Both the position numbers and the translations under genes were made by a program. Shown piece after piece: positions 7,630 to 17,354 of a DNA stretch of 64,000 nucleotides (its first letter is position 1; every line of letters begins with the position of its first letter). The stretch spans positions 62,001-126,000 of the forward strand of contig NZ_SBIU01000005.1 in assembly GCF_004765805.1 (NCBI RefSeq). The letters are read 5' to 3'. This stretch comes from Halorussus halobius (GTDB lineage: Archaea; Halobacteriota; Halobacteria; Halobacteriales; Haladaptataceae). The notes below the pieces were generated by a model. It was not told where the DNA came from, made no database searches, and saw only the letters and a list, made by a program, of their open reading frames with translations.

Positions 7630-8241
7630 ATGGACTCGACGGACCTGCTCGTCCCCGGCGGTCGGGACGTGCGCGCGACGCTGGACGAACCGGAAGACAC
7701 CGACCCGACGGCGATAGTGGTCGCGTGCCCGCCACACCCACAGCACGGCGGCCACCGCGGCGACCAGCGACTGGTCGCGGCGAGCGAGGCCCTGACCGCG
7801 CAGGGCGTCGCCTGCCTCCGGTTCGACTACGGCGACTGGGACGAGGGGTACGGCGAGCGCGAGGACGCCCGCAACGCCGTTCGGTGGGCGCGCGACCGGT
7901 ACGACCGCGTGGGCGCGTTCGGCTTCAGCTTCGGCGGCGCGATGGCGGCGCTCGCGTCGGCGTCGGTCGACCCCCGTCCCGACGCCGTCTCGCTGCTCGC
8001 GCCCGCCTCGCGGCTGGCCGACGACCTCGACGCCGCCGAGGCGCTCGGCGACCTCGACGTCCCGGTGCAGGTGTTCTACGGGACCCGCGACGACACCGCC
8101 GACTGGGAGCCGGCCGTCGAAGCGGTGCGCGATATTGGCGGCGAGGTCGTCGAACTCGAAGCCGACCACTTCTTCATCGGCCGCCACGACCGAATCGGCG
8201 AGCGGGTCGGGGCGTTCTTCGTCGACTCGTTGGGGCGCTGA
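7630..8241 (+). CDS. Alpha/beta hydrolase, dienelactone-hydrolase-like
   Basis: 203 residues with the alpha/beta-hydrolase layout: an oxyanion-hole region around CPPHPQHGG (residues 33-41), the nucleophile elbow GFSFGG with S100, an acidic residue after the strand [12 protein letters not shown], and the catalytic His in ADHFF near the C-terminus. The CPPHP start matches a group of short hydrolases acting on acyl or lactone substrates; the true substrate is unknown. A longer frame starts 23 codons upstream but would overlap the divergent promoter, so ATG 7630 is chosen. Confidence 0.85.
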   Translation: MDSTDLLVPGGRDVRATLDEPEDTDPTAIVVACPPHPQHGGHRGDQRLVAASEALTAQGVACLRFDYGDWDEGYGEREDARNAVRWARDRYDRVGAFGFSFGGAMAALASASVDPRPDAVSLLAPASRLADDLDAAEALGDLDVPVQVFYGTRDDTADWEPAVEAVRDIGGEVVELEADHFFIGRHDRIGERVGAFFVDSLGR

Positions 8242-8297
8242 GCCGACTCGTCGGCGCGTTCCCGTGCCACCCTCCGCCGTCGCTCGCGCGCTCCGAA

Positions 8298-8310
8298 ATC
8301 GTTTTGAATC
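8298..8310 (+). promoter_or_regulatory. TATA-like box of pyrG
   Basis: An A/T run (atcgttttgaat) in otherwise GC-rich DNA is centred about 26 bases before the pyrG ATG at 8330, predicting a leaderless mRNA. The call rests on position and composition only. Confidence 0.45.
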
Positions 8311-8329
8311 GGGGTCGCCGACAGTCGGT

Positions 8330-9982
8330 ATGCCGACGGAACCGGAGACCGACTACGACCCCTCCCTCGGGAACAAGTTCATCTTCGTCACCGGGGGCGT
8401 CATGTCCGGCCTCGGGAAGGGCATCACCGCCGCCTCCACGGGCCGGTTGCTCGCCAACGCCGGGTTCGACGTGACGGCAGTCAAGATAGACCCGTACCTC
8501 AACGTCGATGCGGGGACGATGAACCCCTTCCAGCACGGGGAGGTGTACGTCCTCAAGGACGGTGGCGAGGTCGACCTTGACCTCGGGAACTACGAGCGCT
8601 TCCTCGACGTGGACATGACGTTCGACCACAACGTCACCACGGGCAAGACCTACCAGCACGTCATCGAAAAGGAGCGGGCGGGCGATTATCTGGGCAAGAC
8701 CGTCCAGATAATTCCCCACGTCACCGACGACATCAAGCGCCGCATCCGCGAGGCCGCCGAGGGCCACGACGTCTGTCTCGTGGAGGTCGGCGGCACCGTG
8801 GGCGACATCGAGGGGATGCCCTTTCTGGAGGCCCTCCGCCAGTTCGCCCACGAGGAAGACGACGAGGACTTCCTCTTGACCCACGTCACGCTGGTCCCCT
8901 ACTCGAAGAACGGCGAGCAGAAGACCAAGCCCACCCAACACTCCGTGAAGGAACTCCGCTCCATCGGCCTACAGCCCGACATCCTCGTCGGTCGGTGCGA
9001 GGACAAACTCGACCCTTCGACCCGCGAGAAAATCGCGCTGTTCTGCGACGTGCCGACCGACGCCGTCTTCTCGAACCCCGACGTGGAGGACATCTACCAC
9101 GTCCCGCTGATGGTCGAGGAGGAGGGACTCGACGAGTACGTGATGGAGCGACTCGACCTCGCGGACGACGCGCTCCCCGAGGCCGAGCGGGACAACGAGT
9201 GGCGCGACCTCGCGACTCAGGAGACTCACGGCGAGGTCGACGTCGCGCTCGTGGGCAAGTACGACCTCGAAGACGCCTACATCTCGGTCAACGAGGCGCT
9301 CAAGCACGCCGGACTGGAGAAGAACGTGGACGTGAACGTCCGGTGGGTCGACTCCGAGGAGATGGACGACGACCACGAGCAGCGCCTCCGCGAGGCCGAC
9401 GGCATCGTCGTTCCGGGCGGGTTCGGCTCGCGCGGGACCGCCGGCAAGATAGACGCGGTCCGGTACGCCCGCGAGAACGGCGTGCCCTACCTCGGGCTGT
9501 GTCTGGGCTTCCAGCTGGCGGTCGTGGAGTACGCCCGCAACGTCCTGGGATTGGAGGGCGCACACTCGGCCGAGATAGACGAGGACACGCCCCACCCGGT
9601 CATCGACCTGCTGCCCGAGCAGTACGACCTCGAAGACCTCGGGGGCACGATGCGGCTGGGCGCACACGAGACCGACATCGAACCGGACACGCTCGCGGCC
9701 GAGGTGTACGGCGCGACCACCTGCACCGAGCGCCACCGCCACCGGTACGAGGTCAACCCCGAGTACTTCGACGCGTTCGAGGACGCGGGGCTGACCTTCT
9801 CGGGGCGGTCGGGCAACCGGATGGAGATTCTGGAACTCGACGACCACCCGTACTTCGTCGGCACCCAGTTCCACCCCGAGTTCCGGTCGCGGCCGACCCG
9901 CGCCAGCCCGCCGTTCGTCGGGCTGCTCGACGCGGTGCTGGCCGAAACGGAGGCCGACGCGCGCGAGGAGGTCGAGGCCTGA
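8330..9982 (+). CDS. pyrG: CTP synthase
   Basis: 550 residues, full length for CTP synthases. It converts UTP, ATP and glutamine to CTP in pyrimidine synthesis. The N-terminal synthetase domain starts [15 protein letters not shown] (residues 17-31) and contains the conserved [10 protein letters not shown] stretch. The C-terminal class I glutamine amidotransferase carries the nucleophile C391 in GLCLGFQ and the His/Glu pair in QFHPEF. It overlaps the next gene by one base (TGATG), so pyrG and the GMP synthase subunit form an operon, joining two glutamine-dependent nucleotide steps. A TATA-like box lies 26 bases upstream. Confidence 0.97.
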   Translation: MPTEPETDYDPSLGNKFIFVTGGVMSGLGKGITAASTGRLLANAGFDVTAVKIDPYLNVDAGTMNPFQHGEVYVLKDGGEVDLDLGNYERFLDVDMTFDHNVTTGKTYQHVIEKERAGDYLGKTVQIIPHVTDDIKRRIREAAEGHDVCLVEVGGTVGDIEGMPFLEALRQFAHEEDDEDFLLTHVTLVPYSKNGEQKTKPTQHSVKELRSIGLQPDILVGRCEDKLDPSTREKIALFCDVPTDAVFSNPDVEDIYHVPLMVEEEGLDEYVMERLDLADDALPEAERDNEWRDLATQETHGEVDVALVGKYDLEDAYISVNEALKHAGLEKNVDVNVRWVDSEEMDDDHEQRLREADGIVVPGGFGSRGTAGKIDAVRYARENGVPYLGLCLGFQLAVVEYARNVLGLEGAHSAEIDEDTPHPVIDLLPEQYDLEDLGGTMRLGAHETDIEPDTLAAEVYGATTCTERHRHRYEVNPEYFDAFEDAGLTFSGRSGNRMEILELDDHPYFVGTQFHPEFRSRPTRASPPFVGLLDAVLAETEADAREEVEA

Positions 9983-10899
9983 TGGTCGACCCCGGGGCGT
10001 TCATCGACGAGAAGGTCGACGAAATCCGCGCGGAACTCGGCGACGCCGACGCCATCATCGCGCTGTCGGGCGGAGTCGACTCCTCGACGGCGGCCGCGCT
10101 GGCCTACGAGGCGGTCGGCGACCAGCTCACGCCCGTCTACGTCGACACCGGGCTGATGCGGAAGGGCGAGACCGACGAGATACGCGAGACCTTCGCCTAC
10201 ATGGACTCGCTCCGCGTCGTGGACGCCCGCGAGCGGTTCCTCGACGCGCTGGCGGGCGTCACCGACCCGGAGGAAAAACGCCACGCCATCGGCGAGCAGT
10301 TCATCCGGGAGTTCGAGACCGTGGCCGAGGAGGTCGGTGCCGACTACCTCGTCCAGGGGACCATCTACCCCGACCGCATCGAGAGCGAGGGCACCATCAA
10401 GTCCCACCACAACGTCGGCGGGCTGCCCGAGGTCGTCGACTTCGAGGGCATCGTCGAGCCGATGCGGGACCTCTACAAGGACGAGGTCCGGGAGGTCGCC
10501 CGCGAACTCGACCTCGAAGCGATAATCGCCGAGCGCATGCCGTTCCCCGGTCCCGGCCTCGCCGTGCGAATCGTGGGCGAAGTGACCGAGGAGAAACTGG
10601 ACGTGGCCCGCGAGGCCACCCACGTCGTCGAGGAGGAACTCGACGAGTACGACCCGTGGCAGGCGTTCGCGGCCGTCCTCGGCAAGGCCACCGGGGTCAA
10701 GGGCGACAACCGCGTCCACGGCTGGGTCGTCGCGGTCCGGTCGGTCGAGAGCCGCGACGGCATGACCGCCCGGGCCCAGGAGATAGGCTGGGAGACCCTC
10801 CAGCGCGTCCAAAGTCGCATCACCGGCGAGAACGAGAACGTGGCGCGGGTGCTGTACGACGTGACCCACAAGCCGCCCGCCACCATCGAGTACGAGTGA
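9982..10899 (+). CDS. guaAB: GMP synthase subunit B (ATP pyrophosphatase part)
   Basis: 305 residues. It activates XMP with ATP and, with ammonia from a separate glutamine amidotransferase subunit, makes GMP. The PP-loop SGGVDSS is at residues 29-35 and the GMP synthase C-terminal dimerisation domain follows, with [10 protein letters not shown] and an end at KPPATIEYE. The amidotransferase is absent from the N-terminus, as expected for archaea, where GuaA is split into two genes; the partner (subunit A) is not in this window. It follows pyrG with a one-base overlap. Confidence 0.96.
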   Translation: MVDPGAFIDEKVDEIRAELGDADAIIALSGGVDSSTAAALAYEAVGDQLTPVYVDTGLMRKGETDEIRETFAYMDSLRVVDARERFLDALAGVTDPEEKRHAIGEQFIREFETVAEEVGADYLVQGTIYPDRIESEGTIKSHHNVGGLPEVVDFEGIVEPMRDLYKDEVREVARELDLEAIIAERMPFPGPGLAVRIVGEVTEEKLDVAREATHVVEEELDEYDPWQAFAAVLGKATGVKGDNRVHGWVVAVRSVESRDGMTARAQEIGWETLQRVQSRITGENENVARVLYDVTHKPPATIEYE

Positions 10900-10901
10900 C
10901 C

Positions 10902-11222
10902 ATGAAGGCTATCGTCGTCGGACCCGACCCGGGCGGACTGGGCGAGGCCCTCGAAGCCGAGGGCGTCGAACTGACGCGCATCGAGGCGTACGGGACGCGA
11001 CCCGCGCTCGAAGAGGCCGGCGTCACCGAGGCCGACGCGCTCGTCCTCACCGAGGCGGCGGGCGCGACCGCCATCCCCATCGCCAGGGACCTCAACGAGG
11101 ACGTTCGCGTCGTGGTGTACGCCGACGACGACCTCCCGGACTTCGCGCGCGGGCAGGCCGACCTCATCGTCGACCCACGACTCCTGTCGGTCGAGGCCGT
11201 GGCCGAGGAGCTCGCGGGCTGA
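10902..11222 (+). CDS. Small haloarchaeal protein with Rossmann-like or receiver-like fold
   Basis: 106 residues starting MKAIVVGPDPGGLGEAL, followed by alternating beta strands and helices (IEAYGT, ALVLTEAAGAT, VRVVVYADDD, LIVDPRLL). The pattern looks like a flavodoxin/receiver or nucleotide-binding half-domain, but no catalytic residue stands out. It starts two bases after the GMP synthase stop and so is the third gene of the pyrG operon. From memory it corresponds to a haloarchaeal DUF family (possibly DUF7126) linked to CTP/GMP synthase; the number is not certain. Confidence 0.75.
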   Translation: MKAIVVGPDPGGLGEALEAEGVELTRIEAYGTRPALEEAGVTEADALVLTEAAGATAIPIARDLNEDVRVVVYADDDLPDFARGQADLIVDPRLLSVEAVAEELAG

Positions 11223-11301
11223 CGGCGTCCCGTCCCCGGGTCGCCCGGGCGGGCCGCCGTCCGAACGGACGCTTTTTGACGATTCGCTCCCTACCTCGCG
11301 T

Positions 11302-11517
11302 ATGGACGACCGGTTCCCGTCGACGTCCGGCGACCGCAGACGGGCAGTGCTGGCCGTACTGCCGTTCCTCGCGCTCGGACTCGCCGACGTGGTGTTGCTC
11401 CTCCAGTGGGGCATCGACCCGCTGTGGGGGTTCGCCATCCTACCGCCCATCCTGTTCGTGAGTGCGCTGGCGTGGATCGCCTTCTCGACGGACTTCCTCG
11501 GCGAACACCGGACCTGA
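11302..11517 (+). CDS. Two-helix small membrane protein
   Basis: 71 residues with two hydrophobic segments (about 15-36 and 42-62), an Arg-containing N-terminus and a short charged C-terminus. It is a plausible free-standing gene: an A/T-rich sequence (ctttttgacgattcg, about 11271-11286) lies some 25 bases before the ATG. No family recognised. Confidence 0.6.
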   Translation: MDDRFPSTSGDRRRAVLAVLPFLALGLADVVLLLQWGIDPLWGFAILPPILFVSALAWIAFSTDFLGEHRT

Positions 11518-11931
11518 CCGGGGCGACCACGCACCCGGGCCGAACCGTTCAGAACCGTTCATCGACCGTGAACTGCGTCGAATCGTCTGGACGGTCGCCC
11601 GGTTGAAGTGGTCGGCGTCCCTACGAACGGCTGCGGTCGTTCCGAACGACGCGCTCCGACAGCGCGCGCCCGACCGCACCCGAACGTCCCGACGCGGCGG
11701 GGGACGGCGACCGCACCGGCCGGGTCGAGCCCGCGACCCGGTCTCCGCCGCCGCGACAGCCCAGCACCTCGCGCCGTCGCCCGCCGCACCCGAGCAGCCG
11801 TCGACCGCACGCGCCCCGCTTTTCTCGGGGCGTCCGGTCGGGACGCCCGGCCGTCCCGACCACTCTGGCTACCGCCTTCCGCGAGTCGAACAACCCCCGT
11901 CGTTATACTCGCCGGGCCGATACCCACCCGC
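11518..11931. other. Intergenic region with a strong hairpin
   Basis: About 414 bases with no supported gene; frames on both strands are Arg/Pro-rich shadows. The region holds a perfect inverted repeat with a 10-base stem (ggtcgggacg / cgtcccgacc, 11836-11861) and a six-base loop. A TATA-like cgttatactc (about 11901-11910) sits 27 bases before the ATG at 11932 and is the likely promoter of the FAD protein. Confidence 0.5.
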
Positions 11932-12690
11932 ATGGACGGAAACGAGTTCGACGCGGACGGAAGCGAGTTCGACGCCGTCGTCGTCGGCGGCGGCGTCGCG
12001 GGACTGACCGCGGGCACGTACCTCGCGCGCCACGAACTCGACGCGCTCGTGGTCGACGACGGGGAGTCTATCCTCCGGCGCAACGCCCACCTCGAAAACG
12101 TCCCCGGCTTCCCGGCGGGCGTGAACGCGCGGCTGTTCCTCGACCTGCTCTCGTCGCAGGCCGACCGCGCCGGCTGCGAGCGACGCGACGCCGCGGTCGA
12201 GCGCGTCCGGACGACCGACGACGGATTCGCGGTCGAGACCGGCGACGGCGCGACGGTCCGCGCTCGGTACGTCGTGGCCGCGACCAAAAACGAGACCAGT
12301 TACCTCGACGGCGTCGAGGGCGTCGACCTCGTGGACCGGGGCAAGACCTACGTGGACGCCGACGAGCGCGGCCGAACCGGTGTCGAGGGCCTCTACGCGG
12401 CCGGTCGGCTCGCGGGCAAGCCCCACCAGACCGCCGTGGCGGCCGGCCACGGCGCGGAGGTGGCGGTGACGCTGCTGGAGGACGACGACCGGCCGTTCTA
12501 CCACGACTGGGTCGCGCCCGAGGGCTACTTCACCGGGCGCGGCCGCGACGTCCCGCCGGGCTGTGAGGAACTCGGCGACGAAGAGCGCCGGCGGCGCGAG
12601 CGGGAGTCGCTGGCAGTGATGCGCGACCACTTCGACGCGCCCCATCCCGAGGACCCGGAACAACACCCCAGCGTGGCCGACGAGGAGTGA
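11932..12690 (+). CDS. FAD-binding protein related to thioredoxin reductase, lacking the NAD(P)H domain
   Basis: 252 residues. The N-terminal FAD motif is AVVVGGGVAGLTAGTYLAR (residues 15-33) and the second FAD contact is GLYAAGRLAGKPHQTAVAAG (153-172). Between them there is no second GxGxxG Rossmann motif, and no CxxC redox pair is present. Thioredoxin reductases have about 310-340 residues with both, so this protein keeps only the FAD half plus a 60-residue Arg/Glu-rich tail. It may bind FAD or act with a partner reductase. The frame is intact and haloarchaeal in composition, so it does not look like a decaying gene. Confidence 0.8.
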   Translation: MDGNEFDADGSEFDAVVVGGGVAGLTAGTYLARHELDALVVDDGESILRRNAHLENVPGFPAGVNARLFLDLLSSQADRAGCERRDAAVERVRTTDDGFAVETGDGATVRARYVVAATKNETSYLDGVEGVDLVDRGKTYVDADERGRTGVEGLYAAGRLAGKPHQTAVAAGHGAEVAVTLLEDDDRPFYHDWVAPEGYFTGRGRDVPPGCEELGDEERRRRERESLAVMRDHFDAPHPEDPEQHPSVADEE

Positions 12691-12744
12691 CCCGACTTCC
12701 GGAACGCACACACATTTCAGGGAGAGGGTCAAACCCCGGACCCG

Positions 12745-14640
12745 ATGGCAGGGGACGTCGCCGACATGGAGGAACTCCGCGAGCGCATCGACCACCCGAT
12801 GTACCGGCTGTTCACGGAGTACGGCGAGGGCCAGCGTCGCTGGTTCGCGCTCGGGCTGGTGACCAGCATCGCCGCCCGGGCGCTGGCGCTGGTGCCGCCC
12901 GTGGTGCTGGGCATCGCCATCGACTCGGTGTTCCGGAACGACGTCCCGTTCGACCTGCCGCTGGTGCCGGCGGCCCGGCTCCCCGACGGTCCGATGGCGG
13001 AGTTCTGGCTGTCGGCCGGAATCATGGGCGTCGCGATGGCGGGCGGCGCGGTGTGCAACTTCGCGCGCCAGTCGTCGCTCAACCTGTTCTCCCACCGGGT
13101 CAAACACGAGGTCCGGACCGCGACCTACCGCAAGATGCAGCACCTCGACATGGACTTTTTCGACGAGAAGCAGACCGGCGAGCTCATGTCGGTCCTGAGC
13201 AACGACGCCAACCGGCTCGAACTGTTCCTCGACGACATGATGTCGTCGGCCATCCAGCTCGGGGTGCTCCTGCTGGGCATCGGCGGCGTCCTGCTCTGGC
13301 TCAACCCGCAGCTCGCGGTCATCACGCTCGCGGCGATTCCGGTCGCGGCCGTGTTCACCTACTGGTTCATGCAGGCGGTCGAGGAGCGGTACGCGAACGT
13401 CCGCTCGTCGGTCGGCGACCTCAACACCCGGCTGGAGAACAACCTCGCGGGGATGCAGGTCATCAAGACCGCCAACGCCGAGGACCACGAGGACGACCGC
13501 ATCACCGACGCCTCCTACGAGTACTTCCGGCGCGACTGGCTCTCGCTCCGGCTCAACTTCGTCTACCGTCCGGGGATGCAGTTGTTGACCTCCGTGGCGT
13601 TCGTCGCCACGTTCACGGTCGGTGGCCTCTGGCTGCTGAACGGCCCGCCGCTGGGTTTCTCGGGCACGCTCCGCGTCGGGTCGCTGGTCACGTTCCTCCT
13701 GTTGGTCCAGCGCATGGTCGAGCCGCTGACCCAGATGAGCGAAATCGTCGACCGCTACGAGGACGCCAAGGCCTCCGCGACCCGCATCCTCGCGCTGATG
13801 GACGTCGAACCCGACATCACCGACGCGCCCGACGCCGAGGACCTCGACCCGGTCCGGGGCCGGGTCGAGTACGACGACGTCGACTTCGCCTACGAGGACG
13901 AGCCCGTGCTGAGGGGCGTCGACTTCACGGCCGAGCCCGGCGAGACGGTCGGACTGGTCGGGCCGACCGGCGCGGGCAAGACCACCGTCCTGAAGCTGCT
14001 CGTCCGGCTCTACGACGTGACCGACGGCGCGGTCCGGCTCGACGGCCGGGACGTCCGCGACGTGACCCTGTCCAGCCTGCGCGACGCGGTGGGGTACGTG
14101 AGCCAGGACACCTTCCTGTTCGACGGGACGGTCGCCGAGAACATCGCGTACGGCACGTTCGACGCCGACCGCGAGGAGATAGTCGAGGCAGCGAGGGTGG
14201 CCGAAGCCCACGAGTTCATCCAGAATCTCCCCGAGGGCTACGACACCGAGGTCGGCGAGCGCGGCGTGAAGCTCTCGGGCGGCCAGCGCCAGCGGGTCGC
14301 CATCGCCCGGACCGTGCTCGCGGACCCGGCGGTCGTGGTGTTCGACGAGGCCACCAGCGCGGTCGACACCGAGACGGAACTGCTCATCCAGCGCAGCCTC
14401 GACCGGGTGACCGAGGACCGGACCACCTTCGTCATCGCCCACCGGCTGTCGACGGTCCGGGACGCCGACACCATCCTCGTCGTCGAGGACGGCGAGATAG
14501 TCGAGCGCGGCCCCCACGAGCAACTGCTGGCCGAGGACGGCCTGTACGCCAACCTCTGGCGGGTGCAGGCCGGCGAGATAGACGAACTCCCCGACGAGTT
14601 CGTGGCCGACGCCCGGCGGCGGGCGGCCGACGATGCCTGA
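12745..14640 (+). CDS. ABC transporter, fused permease and ATPase (exporter type)
   Basis: 631 residues. A six-helix exporter transmembrane domain (about 35-345) is followed by an ATPase domain with Walker A GPTGAGKTT (406-414), signature LSGGQRQR (510-517), Walker B VVVFDEATSAVD and H-loop IAHRLST. Such half-transporters dimerise and export lipids, peptides or drugs using ATP; the substrate is not predictable. It starts 54 bases after the FAD protein on the same strand and ends shortly before the convergent winged-helix gene. All motifs needed for ATP hydrolysis are intact. Confidence 0.93.
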   Translation: MAGDVADMEELRERIDHPMYRLFTEYGEGQRRWFALGLVTSIAARALALVPPVVLGIAIDSVFRNDVPFDLPLVPAARLPDGPMAEFWLSAGIMGVAMAGGAVCNFARQSSLNLFSHRVKHEVRTATYRKMQHLDMDFFDEKQTGELMSVLSNDANRLELFLDDMMSSAIQLGVLLLGIGGVLLWLNPQLAVITLAAIPVAAVFTYWFMQAVEERYANVRSSVGDLNTRLENNLAGMQVIKTANAEDHEDDRITDASYEYFRRDWLSLRLNFVYRPGMQLLTSVAFVATFTVGGLWLLNGPPLGFSGTLRVGSLVTFLLLVQRMVEPLTQMSEIVDRYEDAKASATRILALMDVEPDITDAPDAEDLDPVRGRVEYDDVDFAYEDEPVLRGVDFTAEPGETVGLVGPTGAGKTTVLKLLVRLYDVTDGAVRLDGRDVRDVTLSSLRDAVGYVSQDTFLFDGTVAENIAYGTFDADREEIVEAARVAEAHEFIQNLPEGYDTEVGERGVKLSGGQRQRVAIARTVLADPAVVVFDEATSAVDTETELLIQRSLDRVTEDRTTFVIAHRLSTVRDADTILVVEDGEIVERGPHEQLLAEDGLYANLWRVQAGEIDELPDEFVADARRRAADDA

Positions 14641-14669
14641 CGGGAGTCGTCGGCGGGGCGACCGGCGGC

Positions 14670-15047
14670 TCAGTCCGCGAGTCCGGGGCGGCGGCTCGCG
14701 CCCGACGGGAACGGTTCGGAGTCCCGCGTGAGTTCGAGGTACGAGTCGAGGGTCGACGCGCGGGCGGCCGGTTCGACGGTCCCGCGTCCGCGGTCGTAGT
14801 CGACCGCGTTCGCCTCGTCGAGCTTGGGGAGGTGGGCGTGGACGAGCGACGTCCGGACCGCGTCCGCGTCGGGCGCGTCGCCGCCGTCGCGCTGCCACGA
14901 CGCGATGCGGTCGGCGAGCGTCTCGACGGTGACCGCACCGTCGCGACCGACGGCGTACAGCACGCCCCGCCGGCGCGCGTTCGACAGCAGGTCGAATGTG
15001 GCACTCACGTCCGCTGCGTTCTCGTCGGCGAGGGTCGGTTCGGTCAT
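14670..15047 (-). CDS. Winged-helix protein of the haloarchaeal DUF7344 type
   Basis: 125 residues. Residues 14-90 read FDLLSNARRRGVLYAVGRDG, then LADRIASW, then RTSLVHAHLPKLDEANAVDYD, which is the pattern of the ArsR-like winged-helix proteins abundant in haloarchaea (from memory, DUF7344). A short Ser/Pro/Arg-rich tail follows. These are presumed DNA-binding regulators, often of neighbouring membrane-protein genes; the target here is unknown. ATG 15047 is preferred because a box (ttgatatgcc, about 15070-15079) lies 26 bases before it. Confidence 0.75.
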   Translation of the reverse strand: MTEPTLADENAADVSATFDLLSNARRRGVLYAVGRDGAVTVETLADRIASWQRDGGDAPDADAVRTSLVHAHLPKLDEANAVDYDRGRGTVEPAARASTLDSYLELTRDSEPFPSGASRRPGLAD

Positions 15048-15215
15048 TGCATCCGGTCTTCCGACCCGAGGGCATATCAACCGGGGTCTCCGTCCCGCCG
15101 CGTTCGACGCGGCCGTCCCGGCCGTCCCGACTGTTTCAATGTATGATTTCTATTTTTAATACTTTCTCTCCGTCCCGCAACGGCCCGGGACGCTGCCCTC
15201 GCGCGGAACCCCGAC

Positions 15216-15223
15216 AAGTTAAC
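15216..15223 (+). promoter_or_regulatory. TATA-like box of coaBC
   Basis: The octamer aagttaac is centred about 28 bases before the ATG at 15248, predicting a leaderless transcript. A second, stronger A/T-rich tract (15137-15165) farther upstream has no assigned use; it could be a second promoter with a leader of roughly 70 bases. Confidence 0.45.
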
Positions 15224-15247
15224 CGCGCACGCTCCGAACGCCCGCCA

Positions 15248-16405
15248 ATGCTCGCGGGAGTCAACGTCGCGCTGGGCGTGACCGGCAGCATCGCTGCGGT
15301 GAAGGTGGTCGAGTTGGCCCACGAACTCCGGCGACGGGGCGCGTCGGTCCGGGCCGTGATGACCGACGGCGCGCGCAACATCGTCCACCCGTGGGCTGTC
15401 GAGTTCGCCACCGACGAACCGGTGGTGACCGAGATAACCGGCGCGGTCGAGCACGTCGAGCTCTGTGGCCGGGACGGCTGGGCCGACGTGTTGCTGGTCG
15501 CGCCGGCGACCGCGAACACGGTCGGGAAGGTCGCGGCAGCCGTCGACGACTCGCCCGTGACCACGACGGCGACCACCGCGCTGGGCGCGGACGTCCCCGT
15601 GGTGGTCGCGCCGGCGATGCACGAGCCGATGTACGACCACCCGGGCGTGCTCGACGCCATCGAGCGCGTCGAGTCGTGGGGCGTGGAGTTCGTCGGCCCC
15701 CGAATCGAGGAGGGGAAGGCCAAGATCGCCACCGAGGACGCCATCGCGCTCGCGGTCGCGCGGGCGACCGCGCCCGACGACCTCGCGGGCGAGCGCGTAG
15801 TCGTCACTAGCGGCGCGACCAGCGAACCGGTCGACCCCATCCGCGTGCTGACCAACCGGTCGTCGGGCCGGACCGGCCGAGCGGTCGCGCGGGCCTGCTA
15901 CGTTCTCGGAGCGGACGTCACGCTCGTCCACGACGGCGGGGAGGTCCCCTACGCCGAGGTCGAGCAGGTCGAGACGGCCACCGAGATGCGCGAGGCGGTA
16001 CTCGACCGCGTCGAGGCCGGCCGCGCGGACGCGCTGGTCTCGGCCGCCGCCATCGCCGACTACGCGGTCGAGGCCGCCGACGAGAAGATTCGGTCGGGAC
16101 AGGACCTGACGCTCGACCTCTCGCCGACGCCGAAGCTCATCGAGTCGGTGCGGGCCGAAAGCGACCTCCCCATCGTCGGGTTCAAGGCCGAGACCGGCGG
16201 CGACGACGCGGCGATGGTCGAGCGGGCCCGCGAGACGCTCCGGCGGGCCGACCTCGCGTTCGTGGTCGCCAACGACGCGAGCGTGATGGGCGACTCCGAG
16301 ACCCGGACGCTGTTCGTCCGGCCCAACAGCGTCAGGGAGTACCGCGGGAGCAAGGCGGAACTCGGTCGACGGGTGGCAGAGGAGTTGGCCGACGAACTCG
16401 GCTGA
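15248..16405 (+). CDS. coaBC: Bifunctional phosphopantothenoylcysteine decarboxylase / phosphopantothenate-cysteine ligase
   Basis: 385 residues, typical for the fused enzyme of coenzyme A synthesis. The CoaC flavoprotein half (about 1-170) has ALGVTGSIAAVK at its start, the FMN-region APATANT and the conserved PAMH. The CoaB half (about 178-385) joins phosphopantothenate and cysteine and shows VVTSGATSEPVDPIR, the SSGRTG loop and NDAS near the end. Archaeal CoaB usually uses CTP or ATP. Both halves are complete. It is a single-gene unit between a divergent regulator and a convergent ABC-2 operon. Confidence 0.95.
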   Translation: MLAGVNVALGVTGSIAAVKVVELAHELRRRGASVRAVMTDGARNIVHPWAVEFATDEPVVTEITGAVEHVELCGRDGWADVLLVAPATANTVGKVAAAVDDSPVTTTATTALGADVPVVVAPAMHEPMYDHPGVLDAIERVESWGVEFVGPRIEEGKAKIATEDAIALAVARATAPDDLAGERVVVTSGATSEPVDPIRVLTNRSSGRTGRAVARACYVLGADVTLVHDGGEVPYAEVEQVETATEMREAVLDRVEAGRADALVSAAAIADYAVEAADEKIRSGQDLTLDLSPTPKLIESVRAESDLPIVGFKAETGGDDAAMVERARETLRRADLAFVVANDASVMGDSETRTLFVRPNSVREYRGSKAELGRRVAEELADELG

Positions 16406-16466
16406 CCGGTCGACCGACTCGACTGAGGGGAGTGGCACGACCGCCGAAGAGGGCCGACGCCCCGTC

Positions 16467-17354
16467 TCAGAGGTCGGCCGTCTCGAACCGCCGGTAGCCC
16501 AGCGCGACGGGGACGACCGCCCACGCCAGCAGGACTGCGACCGCCGCCGCGTCCGTCAGGTAGAACGGCACCTCACCGGCGACCCGATTCGAGACGGCGA
16601 GCGCGTCGCCCTGCAACGCCGTCCGGGGCACGTCCTCGACCATCCGCGACCAGCCGACCAGCCCCGAGACGTGCTGGCCGAACAGGCTGTCGGCGACCCG
16701 CGAGTAGGCCGCGATGGGCGACAGGCCCTTGAGCCCGAGGTACCACGCGGGGGCGTCGAGGCCGGCGAGCGACCCCTCGACCGCGTAGTGGACGCCCGCG
16801 ACCGCGGGCTCCCACAGCAGGGTGAACATGACGTACGAGCCGATAGCGCCGGCCATCGCCCGGCCGCGGGTCGCGGTGCTGGCCGAGACGCCCACCGCGA
16901 CGCCCGCGAACGACAGGCCGAGCAGGGTCGTCAATAGCGCGAACCCGACGAACGTCTCCAGCGCCAGTTCGGCGTACACTGCCGCGACGACGACCCCGCC
17001 GGCCGCGAACGACGCCAGCGTCGCGAGGACGACGACGACGCCCCGACTGAGTGCCTTCCCGAGTACGATGTCCCGACGGCTGTGTGGCAGCCCGTGGAGC
17101 ACCCGGAGCCGGCCGGACTGGCGGTCGCCGGTCACCGCGAGGTAGCCGACGACCAGCGCGGCCACGGGGATGACCAGTTCCCCGCCGACGCTGGCGAAGA
17201 ACACCATGAACCGCTCGGCGTCGGCCTGCCCGCCCGCGCTGAGTCCGACCCCGAGCACCGCCATCACGAGGACGAACGCGCCGACCAGCCCCCACACCAT
17301 CTTCGAGCGGACCGCGTCCGCGAGGTCCTCGCGGACGACCAGCGGGAGGCTCAC
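16467..17354 (-). CDS. ABC-2 type transporter permease
   Basis: 295 residues with six hydrophobic segments. The N-terminal part contains the motif near FASVGGELVIPVAALVVGYLAV followed by DRQSGRLRVLHGLP, which is the characteristic ABC-2 permease signature. It overlaps the ATPase gene by ATGA (17351-17354), so the two proteins form one exporter. The substrate is unknown; in haloarchaea this type is often annotated as a multidrug, copper or nitrous-oxide-maturation type permease, but nothing here decides. Confidence 0.88.
   Translation of the reverse strand: MSLPLVVREDLADAVRSKMVWGLVGAFVLVMAVLGVGLSAGGQADAERFMVFFASVGGELVIPVAALVVGYLAVTGDRQSGRLRVLHGLPHSRRDIVLGKALSRGVVVVLATLASFAAGGVVVAAVYAELALETFVGFALLTTLLGLSFAGVAVGVSASTATRGRAMAGAIGSYVMFTLLWEPAVAGVHYAVEGSLAGLDAPAWYLGLKGLSPIAAYSRVADSLFGQHVSGLVGWSRMVEDVPRTALQGDALAVSNRVAGEVPFYLTDAAAVAVLLAWAVVPVALGYRRFETADL

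Noticed and set aside
11869..15075. 1068-codon minus-strand frame
   Set aside because: Antisense to the FAD protein and ABC exporter, Arg/His/Val-rich with no domain pattern; a GC-driven shadow.
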